From NCBI GenBank assembly GCA_044361535.1, contig JBIKIQ010000003.1, positions 1 to 64,000 on the forward strand: a stretch of DNA of 64,000 nucleotides, written 5' to 3'. Under the pieces are notes generated by a model. The model saw nothing but the letters and a program-made list of their open reading frames with translations. It ran no database searches and had not been told where the DNA came from. Origin of the DNA: UBA952 sp044361535 (GTDB taxonomy: Bacteria; Bacteroidota; Bacteroidia; Flavobacteriales_D; Crocinitomicaceae). Positions 34,805-43,934 of the stretch are shown in pieces (within the stretch, counting starts at the first letter, position 1; the number at the start of each line of letters is the position of its first letter). Made by a program: the position numbers and the translations under genes.

Positions 34805-35464
34805 TTACATTTTATTGAGACTTCCTACCATAAAATAGAAATCGCGTTCTGAAAAGTTTTGTAGCCCATAAAATTGGGCGTTTGGCATGTGTTTTTGTTT
34901 CAATTTTATATCTTCCCAACGTTCTACAATAAACTTTCCATTTGTTTTTCTTACTGTTAATTTTTCGAGATTTTCAAAGGACCCTGTTTCATATATGCCA
35001 TACATCACATTCGTATAAACCTCAATAATATCATTGTTTTCTTTTACCGAATCAATTTGAATTAATTCAATGTGATACCGATCATGATATTCTTCAGTTA
35101 ATCTTGAAACACGTTTTTTCGAGTATTTGGCATTCTTACTCATACATGAGTATAAAGACCCCAATGGAAAATCGACTCCGCCCTCTAGGTAATTTTTTCG
35201 GTTTTGTTCCGGGGAAAGCTCTAGTGATGTATAGAATTTTTCCATGAATAATTCAATCGGTTTAGTGCCGTAACGATTTGCTATTTTGATTTTTTCTTTG
35301 GGTGGCGGTGAGATTGTTGAGTCCTGTTTATCTATTTTTACTACGGAGGTGGTGTCCCGATTATCTGATTTTGTTGCCTTCTTTCTTTTGGGTTTATTAG
35401 CGCAAGAGTTAATAAATAAAACACTGAAAAATAAGAAAACAAAGAAATAAGTGCCATTCCTCAT
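34805..35464 (-). CDS. Lipoprotein of unknown function
   Basis: A 219-residue protein from the ATG at 35464; five extra residues at 35479 are possible but unneeded. Signal and lipobox are MRNGTYFFVFLFFSVLFINSCA. A basic, Ser/Thr-rich linker (KPKRKKATKSDNRDTTSVVK) is followed by a globular domain: KPIELFMEKFYTSLELSPEQNRK, SLYSCMSKNAKYSKKRVSRL, NDIIEVYTNVMYGIYETGS. The domain resembles NTF2-like/DUF4440-style folds only loosely. No family is claimed. Confidence 0.6.
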   Translation of the reverse strand: MRNGTYFFVFLFFSVLFINSCANKPKRKKATKSDNRDTTSVVKIDKQDSTISPPPKEKIKIANRYGTKPIELFMEKFYTSLELSPEQNRKNYLEGGVDFPLGSLYSCMSKNAKYSKKRVSRLTEEYHDRYHIELIQIDSVKENNDIIEVYTNVMYGIYETGSFENLEKLTVRKTNGKFIVERWEDIKLKQKHMPNAQFYGLQNFSERDFYFMVGSLNKM

Positions 35465-35536
35465 ATACTTAAAAATCAAATCAACGCATTTAAAAAATTA
35501 TGTTACGACAGCTTATTTTGAATGCCTCAAAAAAAC

Positions 35537-35950
35537 TCACTTGTTTTCCGTGTAATTCTTAAAATTATTCAAAATTGCCTGCCAGCCAGCTTGTTGAAGT
35601 TCAATTGGGTTTTCTGTATCAGGATCAAATGTGATTTTTACTGATGTTGAGTTTCCATCTTGTTGAAAATCTACTTTAGCTTCTCGCCCACCAAACTCGT
35701 AGGTAAAACTATCAAAGGGAATAACTTCTGAATAAATAGCTTCAAAATCAAATCCAAAACTACCATCTTTTGCCTCCATTCGTGCCACGTATTTTCCACC
35801 TACTTCCAATTGGTTAGATGCGCTCGGACAATGCCAACTTGGATCCGCAAAATTCCAGTTAATGATGTGAGATGGATTCGTGTAATAGTCCCACACTTTT
35901 TGAATACCTGCTGCAATTTTTGCTTCAACGATTATTTTTTCTAGTGACAT
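35537..35950 (-). CDS. SRPBCC / AHSA1-like domain protein
   Basis: A 137-residue START-like protein: IIVEAKIAAGIQKVWDYYTNPSHIINWNFADPSWHCP, GGKYVARMEAKDGSFGFDFEAIYSEVIPF, TSVKITFDPDTENPIELQQAGWQAILNNFKNY. This is the activator-of-Hsp90-ATPase-like (AHSA1) branch, with a hydrophobic ligand pocket of unknown ligand. It follows the metallophosphatase gene by 20 nt on the same strand and may be read through from the nucleotidase operon. Confidence 0.85.
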   Translation of the reverse strand: MSLEKIIVEAKIAAGIQKVWDYYTNPSHIINWNFADPSWHCPSASNQLEVGGKYVARMEAKDGSFGFDFEAIYSEVIPFDSFTYEFGGREAKVDFQQDGNSTSVKITFDPDTENPIELQQAGWQAILNNFKNYTENK

Positions 35951-35970
35951 AGTTCTTTGTTTAATTTCTA

Positions 35971-36873
35971 TTATTTCACCTCTAATGTTCGACTCATTAC
36001 CCCTTTCTCCACGTCAATATCAATTCTCCCTAAATACAAACCGGCATATCCTACTTGGTTGATGAGGACGTTTTTCCCTTTTTTATTCTTTTCGATTGTT
36101 GGTTTTTCTAAAAATGTATGGGTATGTCCACCTAAAATGATGTCAATATTGCTTGTGTTTTGCGCCAATTTTCGATCAGAAATTCGTGTGGAATCAGGAT
36201 AGTCATAGCCCAAGTGAGAAAGACAAATGATTAAATCACAATCTTTTTGTTTCAATTCTTTAGCAACGGAATTTGCAGTTGTAATTGGATCTAAATACTT
36301 GGTTTTTCCGAAATTAGTTGAGGATACTAAGCCATTTAATTCAATCCCAATTCCAAAAACACCTATTTTCAAGGCTCCTTTTTGAAAAATAGCGTAGGTT
36401 TTAGTTTCACCTTTCAATATGGTTTCTGAGAAGTCGTAATTGGCACATAAAAATGGAAATTTTGCATGACTTTTGGCTTTTTTGAATCCTTCCAATCCGA
36501 TGTCAAAATCGTGATTTCCCATGGTTGCTGCATCGTATCCCATTTCGGTCATTAGTTTCATTTCCAATTCCCCGCCAAACATATTAAAATAAGGTGTTCC
36601 TTGAAAAATATCTCCACAATCTAAGAGCAAAACATGTTCTTCCTCTTGTCGAATTTTTTGAATCAACGCATGTCGTCGAGAAACCCCACCCATTCCTGGA
36701 AATTTGGCGTGATTACCCGGAAAAGGATCTATGTTTGAATGCGTATCATTTGTATGTAAGATGGTGAGTTTGGCTGACTTTTTTTCAGAAATTAATTGAC
36801 CGAACGCACTAAAACTAAGCAGAACAGCTCCTGACCCAAAGGATATATTTTGTAGAAATTTCCGGCGGTTCAT
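35971..36873 (-). CDS. 5'-nucleotidase N-terminal metallophosphatase domain (separate gene)
   Basis: A 300-residue periplasmic phosphatase with a Tat-like signal (MNRRKFLQNISFGSGAVLLSF). The UshA-type metallophosphoesterase motifs are all present: ILHTNDTHSNID, LLDCGDIFQGTPYF, TMGNHDFDIGLEGF, LIICLSHLGYDY and IDIILGGHTHTFLEKP. The C-terminal nucleotide-binding domain is absent but is encoded by the gene just before it, whose stop overlaps this start by 4 nt. It probably removes phosphate from nucleotides, completed by its partner. Last nucleotidase gene of the proposed DNA-utilisation operon. Confidence 0.88.
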   Translation of the reverse strand: MNRRKFLQNISFGSGAVLLSFSAFGQLISEKKSAKLTILHTNDTHSNIDPFPGNHAKFPGMGGVSRRHALIQKIRQEEEHVLLLDCGDIFQGTPYFNMFGGELEMKLMTEMGYDAATMGNHDFDIGLEGFKKAKSHAKFPFLCANYDFSETILKGETKTYAIFQKGALKIGVFGIGIELNGLVSSTNFGKTKYLDPITTANSVAKELKQKDCDLIICLSHLGYDYPDSTRISDRKLAQNTSNIDIILGGHTHTFLEKPTIEKNKKGKNVLINQVGYAGLYLGRIDIDVEKGVMSRTLEVK

Positions 36874-37568
36874 GGTATGAATCTCACTTCATTATTGGAA
36901 ACCAAAACCCCTTCCTGTTTAGCGTGATCAATCAAAACATCTCGTATCAACTTTCCGGTTTGATTGACAATTTTACCTTTTTTCAAGAAATCCATTTTAT
37001 CACCCGCATTTGCCAGATAGTCTGAAGTAATGACAATAAAAGTCTGAGCTCCTTCACGCATAGAGTTTAACTTTAGTTTTCCTTTCTCAACTGTACAATT
37101 AGAAATAGGTTCTCCTCCTGTTTTTGTTATATAAGCAGCGATATCATCCAGCGCTTCGATTGGCAATTCAATCCACACAATTGTATTGTCAAAAGGCAAG
37201 AGTTTGTAAAAATCACCTAGTGTAAGTTCTCCCTTCCCGAGACTGGAACGAATTCCACCGGTATTCAATAAACAAATAGCAGGAGTTGAAAGGCGCACCG
37301 TTTGAGTTTGTTGAATAAAAATGGCATCAGCCACCCAATTCATTAAATTTGAAGAAGGACGTTGAGCCACAAAATTCGTATCTGCTTTGGCAATTACTTC
37401 GCTCATTGTGGCTGACATCGAATCACGATAAGGTTTTATAATCTCCTCTGTCTTCGCTGAAGTTTCATTTTGCGGCGTAATTGGTGCACGCGATGGTTCT
37501 ACTACAATATGCGAAGAGCAAGCCATAAGACTTGCTCCAACACAAAATATGTATAAGAATTTAAACAT
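36870..37568 (-). CDS. 5'-nucleotidase C-terminal domain lipoprotein (separate gene)
   Basis: A 232-residue protein equal to the substrate-binding half of UshA-type nucleotidases. The lipoprotein signal is MFKFLYIFCVGASLMACSS. Body motifs are NLMNWVADAIFIQQT, ICLLNTGGIRSSLGKGELTLGDFYKLLPFDNTIVWIELP and YLANAGDKMDFLKKGK; the NTGGIR and LPFDN blocks form the adenine/ribose pocket in the family. It overlaps the endonuclease gene by 1 nt and the catalytic-half gene by 4 nt. Being a lipoprotein, it could hold the soluble catalytic subunit at the membrane. The domain order is inverted relative to the fused enzyme. Confidence 0.87.
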   Translation of the reverse strand: MFKFLYIFCVGASLMACSSHIVVEPSRAPITPQNETSAKTEEIIKPYRDSMSATMSEVIAKADTNFVAQRPSSNLMNWVADAIFIQQTQTVRLSTPAICLLNTGGIRSSLGKGELTLGDFYKLLPFDNTIVWIELPIEALDDIAAYITKTGGEPISNCTVEKGKLKLNSMREGAQTFIVITSDYLANAGDKMDFLKKGKIVNQTGKLIRDVLIDHAKQEGVLVSNNEVRFIP

Positions 37569-39832
37569 TATTCAATAACAAACGACGATTGAACCGTTCC
37601 GTATTCGGTTCCAACTTTTAGAATATAAACGCCTGATTTGAATTTATCTGCAGCAAGTTCTAAAACCGGTAGATTTTGAGAATCTACTTCCATTATCGTT
37701 CTTCCTTGAGCATCCGTAACTGAGTACGAAGTGATGTTTAGACCATTGACCTGCGCATAAACTTTATTGTTTGATGGAACAGGGAAAACCGAGAAATTAG
37801 CATCTAATTTTTCTTGTAATCCAATTGTACATTGAAGGTAGGACATTGCAGCAAAATTCACGTGGCAAACAAAATCTGTCGAATCAACGTATGGATTTCT
37901 GTTATTTTGAAGGGAATAAATAAATTCGTTTCGAGCAATTTCATAGTTATCCGGCAAATCTGCATAATGCCATTCTTTCAAAACATCTTGATTTTGATTC
38001 GTTGGAATTTGCCAATTATTTGCTAATTGTCCGTTATAACAAGTTGCCATATAGAAAATTGATCTTGCTGCATTTCCACGTTGTTCAGCTCTTGGTGTGA
38101 AACACAATTGACCATCCGCTCTGTAACCTACTGCACAATTCAAGTAGGAGAAAACGGTATTTCCCGTAATGATATCCAAAGGCAAATTACTTCTTGGTGT
38201 ATTTGCATTTTGAAGGTTCGTTGGGTATAAATTATGTTGGTCGTTGTATTCTTTTTGCTCTGGATTGTCAGCAGGGAAAGTTGGCATCCAAGAATGAGAA
38301 TAGGTGTGCTCACGAGAATAACCCGTTGCTGTCCAATCAAATGGATCATTAAATACTTTTCTTTCTCCAGAATATGCACACACAACATAAGATTGACCAG
38401 CCGTTGTATCACGAATCTCAAATTGATTCATCATCGTTGTTTTGTAATTGAAATAGGATACGAAAGTATGTGGATTTATCAATGCAGATAAATTCATAAG
38501 AAAAACTTGAGAAGCAGAATTAATTCCATTGTAGTAATTTCCAATTTGTTGTCCTTGACTCGTTACGTTTCCTGTTGCTGGAGAAGTTGTTTTGTAATTT
38601 TCAAAGCCATCTGGACCATTAAATGCATAGACTGCAAAATGGTAGTTTTGGTTTGCAATCACGTGACGAGGCGTGAAGCTCATACCACTTCCTACATAAA
38701 CCACTTTTGCATCGCCAACTACATCACCACGTTTGTATGTTATACCATCTGTTGGAACGCCTGTAATGGCTGAACCAGTTTTCCATAAAACGATGTATTT
38801 TTCTGCGTTAACGCCAGCCGCATATTGCCCTCCAACAGTATAGGCTTTTACCAATGGAAACGTCAAATTCGTTGGGTTTGATGTAGGTTCAGTTGCTAAG
38901 TTATCTGTACCAACAGCTGATAATGTTATGACATAAGGATTTTCATCGCTGTCATCGTTTGCGATGCTTAACGTAGCTGTGCGTGTTCCTGTACCTGTTG
39001 GTGCAAAGCTCAACGTAAATGATTGGCTACTTGTGGCAGAAACCGTTCCTGTGAATGTTCCACTGAAATCTGCTGCGTTGGCACCGCTTAATGTTGTTGC
39101 TGTTACAGTCAAGTTCTGAGACCCTGAATTTTCAATAGTAACATTAGTAGAAGCAACGTTACCGATAACGTAAGTTCCATTATTCAATACAGTTAATCCA
39201 CCCATTTTTACGTTGATCTCACGCGCTGGAGCTACGTATGGAAATATGTCATTTAAATCTCTAGGTACAATTTGGTAATTAGCATTAAATTGACCAACAA
39301 GACCAACAATTGAAACGGGACCTGTTGGAATAGCTGTACCATCAATATTTGTAGAACCATTGATTCGAACATCCAAAGTAGTTGTTCCATCAGTAATTTG
39401 GACAGTGCTGTTTCCAGTTGCAAAATTTCCTGTTTGAACAAATGTAACGTTGTCAATTCTCACTAATTCAGCCTCAATAGATTCATTAATAACTGACAGA
39501 GGAACCAATTGAGGAGTAGGAACCCCAACCTGACCATGATTGATAAAACTTGAAGTTGGAGATATTTCAAGTAATCCACTGAAGTCAAAAAGTACTCCCG
39601 TAGCAGTAATTGAATCTCCACGCTGAACAGAACTCAAGTTGCTTCCAAAAGCAGGAATGGCAGCAGTACCATCTTGTAAATAACGAATATTTCCTAATTC
39701 AGAGCCATTGGCAGCAATACCACGAACGGTAACTGTTTGCCCAATACCCATATTTCGAGCATCAGCAATAGTTTGTGAGAAAGTCACAAATGAACTTACT
39801 GCAAGTAAACCGGATAAAATAATTTTTTTCAT
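37568..39832 (-). CDS. T9SS-secreted endonuclease I family nuclease
   Basis: A 754-residue protein. Signal peptide to about residue 20; two OB-like repeats at about 21-205 (VTVRGIAANGSELGNIRYLQDG; AELVRIDNVTFVQTGNF ... IVPRDLNDIFPY); an Ig-like choice-of-anchor domain at about 210-315 (TVTATTLSGANAADFSGTF). An endonuclease I/NucM catalytic domain lies around 430-660, with the active-site run REHTYSHSWMPTFP and DQHNLYPTNLQNANTPRSNLP, then QRGNAARSIFYMATCY. A C-terminal T9SS sorting domain (FSVFPVPSNNKVYAQ ... FKSGVYILKV) ends it. It should cut extracellular DNA non-specifically. It follows the TonB receptor by 9 nt. Confidence 0.9.
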   Translation of the reverse strand: MKKIILSGLLAVSSFVTFSQTIADARNMGIGQTVTVRGIAANGSELGNIRYLQDGTAAIPAFGSNLSSVQRGDSITATGVLFDFSGLLEISPTSSFINHGQVGVPTPQLVPLSVINESIEAELVRIDNVTFVQTGNFATGNSTVQITDGTTTLDVRINGSTNIDGTAIPTGPVSIVGLVGQFNANYQIVPRDLNDIFPYVAPAREINVKMGGLTVLNNGTYVIGNVASTNVTIENSGSQNLTVTATTLSGANAADFSGTFTGTVSATSSQSFTLSFAPTGTGTRTATLSIANDDSDENPYVITLSAVGTDNLATEPTSNPTNLTFPLVKAYTVGGQYAAGVNAEKYIVLWKTGSAITGVPTDGITYKRGDVVGDAKVVYVGSGMSFTPRHVIANQNYHFAVYAFNGPDGFENYKTTSPATGNVTSQGQQIGNYYNGINSASQVFLMNLSALINPHTFVSYFNYKTTMMNQFEIRDTTAGQSYVVCAYSGERKVFNDPFDWTATGYSREHTYSHSWMPTFPADNPEQKEYNDQHNLYPTNLQNANTPRSNLPLDIITGNTVFSYLNCAVGYRADGQLCFTPRAEQRGNAARSIFYMATCYNGQLANNWQIPTNQNQDVLKEWHYADLPDNYEIARNEFIYSLQNNRNPYVDSTDFVCHVNFAAMSYLQCTIGLQEKLDANFSVFPVPSNNKVYAQVNGLNITSYSVTDAQGRTIMEVDSQNLPVLELAADKFKSGVYILKVGTEYGTVQSSFVIE

Positions 39833-39841
39833 TGTTGTAAA

Positions 39842-42598
39842 TTAAAATTGAAGACCTATTGAAACATTAAATCGAAATCCTTGACCAAACATAACCGTAG
39901 CCGATTTGGCGTCGAAATTATCGTAAATATCATTTGCATTGTTTGTTGCATCTGAAATAAATACCGAATTGAGTAAGTTGGTAATTGAACCATTGAATAG
40001 TAGAGCAGAATTTTTGAATTCCACTTTATAACCTGCAAATAGGTTTATCAAATAATAAGATGGGATTTTCCAAGAATCTCTCCCTCCATTTGACCCTTGA
40101 AGAGTGAATGGATCAAAATTGGCGTAGTAGCGATCAAAGAATTGAGCTTGTGCTCGGATGTAAAAATTCTTAAATGGTTCGTAACGAAATGCGGCTGAAA
40201 AAGCAGTTTGTGCAGCATCACCAACATGAACTCCTTTCGCATCAAAGCTAAATTCAAGGGAGTCGTATTGCGGAATAAAAATCGTTTTTGAAGAATTCCA
40301 GAACCAGTCTCCGTAGGAGAACATGATTTCGGTTGAAAGTTTTTTACTGAACTTATAAGCAATGTCAATTTCCCCACCTAAATGCACGGCATCCATTCCA
40401 TTGATATTAATTCGGATAAATTCTGTTGGGTCTTGCGGATCTGGAACTTGAACTCCATAAGGAAATGGCTTGTTTTTCCAATTTGTTGCATACGCATTGA
40501 AATTCACACCAAACACCTTATTTGCAAAGTTATATCCCCCTTCAATTGCTTGAATTTTCTCGTTAACTATTTCTCCGAAAAAAGCATTTGTGTTATTGTC
40601 AATTACGTTTGAGAATTGAGGCGTTCTGTTTAAATAACCTAAGTTCAAATAAACATTGGAAAATTTATCCAATTTATAGCTTGCACCACCTTTGAACGTA
40701 AATCCAGGTAAAAACTTCCATGCTGTTTTTTGGTATTCAAGTCCTGGACTATCAACCGTATACAATTGACCGTTGTATACAACGCTGTCCGGCACCCATT
40801 CTGTAACTTGTTCGCTGTAGCCAATATACAAAACAGTATCTGGCAAAACTAATTTGCGTTTTTGGAAATAATCCACGCCGCGATATCCGTTCATAATTCC
40901 TGATAAGTTGACAAAGTACGACCATTTTTCACCCGTGTATTCTACCTGGCCAAAAGCACCTGACCATTGAACTAAACCATCACGATCGGCATTAAATGTA
41001 TTTTTTGCTACGCGATCCCCAACACGTTTCATTGGGCTTGCCGCATTTTTATCCAATTTATCTACAAAGTAATCCCCTCCTAAAAGATCCTGGATTCTTT
41101 GATAATGTCGCCCTTCGTAGTAACGGAAGTCAATACCTCCCGAAACTTCCAAGTTTTTAGAAACATTATAATTGAACTGACCTAAGTATCCTACCCAAAA
41201 GTGGTTGTTTATACTTGCCAATAATACTTGAGATGATTTTATTTCTGTCGGAGAATAGAGAGGATCAATATTTGGGGTTCCAAAAATGGAATTCACCTTA
41301 TTTTCCTGAATCATTAAGTCCCAATCAATTAAATTATTTTTATCCTCAATTATCGCACCTGAGTTTAATATACTTGTTCCACCTCCACGTCCTATTGACA
41401 TATACGCCAAATTTGAGATTGATAATTTATCATTTACCTTCCAAAAATCTTTCAGGGTAATTTGTGGTTTAGAGTAGAAATTTCTGCGTTCATTAAACAC
41501 TTCGCGTTTCCCATTTTCGTTGGTTCGATACCCCCAATGTTGGTTGAAACGGATACCCATATCGTAGAACTGTAAATTTGTATCCACAGCCACACCAACA
41601 TCTCGTGCCTTATCTTCACTAAAATACTGAATAGCTTGACTGAATGATCGTTGACCGTGCCATTGTGGTGCCGCAAAAGCCGATAAGGTTACTAAATGGT
41701 TTTTTACTTTTTTCGATAATTTTCCGTACCCAAAAAAGCCTTGACTTGGCGTACCATACACCCAACCATCTGATTGTTTGTACGAAGCTGAAACCGTTAA
41801 TCCCCAACCTGATTTGGTCAGTCCGGTATTGTATGAAAAAGTTGTTCTCAACATATTTCCGGTAGAATATTCTTGTTTGAGCATTCCACCTTTTTTGTTT
41901 CCGATCCCTTGCGTTAGAATATTTATTGTTCCACCAATCGAAGGCATTGCAATTTTCGTTGCGCCCAATCCTCTTTGAACTTGCATTTGGGCTGTGATAG
42001 CATCCAAACCAAACCAATTAGACCAATAAACCGCTCCGTTTTCCATGTCATTTACCGGAACACCGTCGATCATCACTCCCACATTTCGTTGGTCAAATCC
42101 ACGCACATTTATTCGCGCATCTCCGTCACCCCCACCTTGTTGCGTAGCGTAAACACCCGCTGTACCATTCAAAAGCATCGGCAAATCACGAGACCCAAGT
42201 TCTTCTATAATTTTCTGCGTTGGAATTTTTGTAACCGCAATTGGAACATTGTCTTTTACCATGTTACCAATAACCTCAATTTCATCAAATTCAACACTCC
42301 CGCCCATTTTCACGTTTTTTTCAACCGAAGCAGAATTTACATTGATTTTAACACGAACCGTATCGAAGGTAGTCATTGAAATGACCATAGTATATTCGCC
42401 AAACGGAACATTGGCTAATTCATAAATCCCATCAGGATTAGAAAACGCACGGTACTTGTTATCGATATTTACCTTCGCTCCAGCAACGGGCAAATCGGTT
42501 GAATTATCAATTATTTTCCCCCTGATCGAGCCTTTTTGAGAAAATACAAGACCTGTTGATATAACAAGTAGAAGTCCAAAAAGAATTTTCATGAACAA
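39842..42598 (-). CDS. TonB-dependent receptor with carboxypeptidase-regulatory-like domain
   Basis: A 918-residue outer-membrane receptor. Signal peptide to about 20; a CarboxypepD_reg-like domain GSIRGKIIDNSTDLPVAGAKVNIDNK (21-105); a plug domain IAVTKIPTQKIIEELGSRDLP ... ARINVRGFDQRNVGVMIDGVPVND ... IGGTINILTQG (120-250); then a 22-strand-type barrel ending VMFGQGFRFNVSIGLQF. No SusD partner is encoded nearby, so it is not a classical SusCD pair. Its operon neighbours (a nuclease and nucleotidases) suggest uptake of DNA degradation products or phosphate, but the ligand is inferred from context only. Confidence 0.9.
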   Translation of the reverse strand: MFMKILFGLLLVISTGLVFSQKGSIRGKIIDNSTDLPVAGAKVNIDNKYRAFSNPDGIYELANVPFGEYTMVISMTTFDTVRVKINVNSASVEKNVKMGGSVEFDEIEVIGNMVKDNVPIAVTKIPTQKIIEELGSRDLPMLLNGTAGVYATQQGGGDGDARINVRGFDQRNVGVMIDGVPVNDMENGAVYWSNWFGLDAITAQMQVQRGLGATKIAMPSIGGTINILTQGIGNKKGGMLKQEYSTGNMLRTTFSYNTGLTKSGWGLTVSASYKQSDGWVYGTPSQGFFGYGKLSKKVKNHLVTLSAFAAPQWHGQRSFSQAIQYFSEDKARDVGVAVDTNLQFYDMGIRFNQHWGYRTNENGKREVFNERRNFYSKPQITLKDFWKVNDKLSISNLAYMSIGRGGGTSILNSGAIIEDKNNLIDWDLMIQENKVNSIFGTPNIDPLYSPTEIKSSQVLLASINNHFWVGYLGQFNYNVSKNLEVSGGIDFRYYEGRHYQRIQDLLGGDYFVDKLDKNAASPMKRVGDRVAKNTFNADRDGLVQWSGAFGQVEYTGEKWSYFVNLSGIMNGYRGVDYFQKRKLVLPDTVLYIGYSEQVTEWVPDSVVYNGQLYTVDSPGLEYQKTAWKFLPGFTFKGGASYKLDKFSNVYLNLGYLNRTPQFSNVIDNNTNAFFGEIVNEKIQAIEGGYNFANKVFGVNFNAYATNWKNKPFPYGVQVPDPQDPTEFIRININGMDAVHLGGEIDIAYKFSKKLSTEIMFSYGDWFWNSSKTIFIPQYDSLEFSFDAKGVHVGDAAQTAFSAAFRYEPFKNFYIRAQAQFFDRYYANFDPFTLQGSNGGRDSWKIPSYYLINLFAGYKVEFKNSALLFNGSITNLLNSVFISDATNNANDIYDNFDAKSATVMFGQGFRFNVSIGLQF

Positions 42599-42607
42599 AA
42601 AAGTAGG

Positions 42608-43663
42608 TTACTTAACAAGAATCTTTTCTGTTGAGCTAGTTCCTGAATTTGAAACCAATCGCACGAAATACACACCCGCATATTTTGGCAACTCAATTGT
42701 ATAAAGTCCTTTATTCAAAGCTTCTTTAGCCCAAACGTTTTGACCTAAACTATTTGTAATTGTCAAAGATTGAATATTCTCATCCAATTTAACAGAAATC
42801 ACATCGTCCGTAGGGTTTGGAAAAATAGAATAATTAGTGAATGCCATTTCATTTACTGATGCAGGGTTACAAGCACAATCATGTTCACCTAATGAAAACC
42901 AGTTTCCGAAAAGAATTGCGTTACCGTTAACACTCACAATTGTGTCTCCATTCGCATCAAATAAATAAGTAACCGGTGGAATAGTATCCCATTCTAAAAG
43001 TGGGTCAAAGAAAGAAACTGGAGTTGTTACCCCTTTTTTAATAGTTGCTTTTCTCAACATGCTATGGTCTTTTGTCACCAATACACCAAGACCTGTACTG
43101 TATGGGAAACCTGTTGACCAAGCACCATCATTTCCAGCGGCAGAACCTGTTTCATTTGCAGGATTTTCACCTATTTTCCCAAAAATATCAATGATTGCAA
43201 AATTAGAGACGTTAGTAGCATTAATTAATGTAGCAGGATCAGCAGGTAATGTACCTTTAGCCAACATTACGGCATCATTTCCATTCCAGTAAAAAGCATT
43301 ACTTGTGTTATAAACAGGACTGTAAAATCCATCTCCTTTCACGTTTAAAGAATCCCAAATTGGCGCTTCTTGACCCGTTCCGTTTGGATCTCTTTTATCT
43401 AAAACTGCCACATGAACATCGTAAGGGGCAATTGTTCCTGATAACTGAACTGAGTTGGCAACCGTAGCTGTGGTTGAACCATTTGAATAACGCGCCACAA
43501 AATACTGACTTAAATCAATAGCAGTAGAAGTTGGATTATATATCTCCAACGCCTTGTTGTTTGACCAACCTTCTACGTATTCAGAAATAAAGATTTTCGC
43601 ACAATCTTGAGCGAATGTAACACCAGATGCAAATGTTAAAATAGCGAGTAACGATTTTTTCAT
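42608..43663 (-). CDS. Secreted lamin-tail-domain protein with T9SS sorting domain
   Basis: A 351-residue protein with a signal peptide (MKKSLLAILTFASGVTFA) and a lamin tail domain at about 20-240 (CAKIFISEYVEGWSNNKALEIYNPTSTAIDLSQYFVARYSNG; PVYNTSNAFYWNGNDAVMLAK). A C-terminal T9SS domain follows (YSIFPNPTDDVISVKLDENI ... YAGVYFVRLVSNSG). Lamin-tail domains are Ig-like and often accompany secreted nucleases of the ExeM/EndA type, where they may bind nucleic acid or the cell surface. It is the first gene of the operon and the TonB receptor follows after 9 nt. No catalytic motif is present. Confidence 0.85.
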   Translation of the reverse strand: MKKSLLAILTFASGVTFAQDCAKIFISEYVEGWSNNKALEIYNPTSTAIDLSQYFVARYSNGSTTATVANSVQLSGTIAPYDVHVAVLDKRDPNGTGQEAPIWDSLNVKGDGFYSPVYNTSNAFYWNGNDAVMLAKGTLPADPATLINATNVSNFAIIDIFGKIGENPANETGSAAGNDGAWSTGFPYSTGLGVLVTKDHSMLRKATIKKGVTTPVSFFDPLLEWDTIPPVTYLFDANGDTIVSVNGNAILFGNWFSLGEHDCACNPASVNEMAFTNYSIFPNPTDDVISVKLDENIQSLTITNSLGQNVWAKEALNKGLYTIELPKYAGVYFVRLVSNSGTSSTEKILVK

Positions 43664-43934
43664 AGTATATAAATTAAAGGATAGACGAAAGGAGTTTGAG
43701 AAAAATTGCGTTTATAAAATTCAATTCCAAACACAAGTTAAAACATTGATAAGTAAAAATTTGAAATGGTTTCGGCACAATTCGCTTCAAGGATGTCACT
43801 TCAAATTAACGCTCAAAATTACACATTTTTTGGTTTTGGTATATTAGAAAATTGTTAATACTAAATTTTGTTTTTTTTACCGAGGTGTTTCACAATTCAA
43901 AACAATTTGTAATTTCAGTCCTCAATTGAAAATT
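43664..43934. other. Divergent intergenic region, LTD operon / S9 peptidase
   Basis: An AT-rich gap of 271 nt. Only one weak promoter-like box is seen, minus-strand TAATTTTG at 43821-43814, 150 nt before the LTD gene, with no -33 box. No hairpin with a T tract and no small gene could be supported here. Confidence 0.4.

Noticed and set aside
41644..42379. Overlapping + strand open frames of 60-134 codons opposite the TonB receptor gene
   Set aside because: They are antisense shadows of a strongly conserved receptor coding region, have no promoter box or start context, and encode low-complexity peptides.
43664..43934. Riboswitch or small RNA gene in the gap before the S9 peptidase
   Set aside because: No conserved aptamer core or stable hairpin with a T tract was recognised; the region is simply AT-rich.
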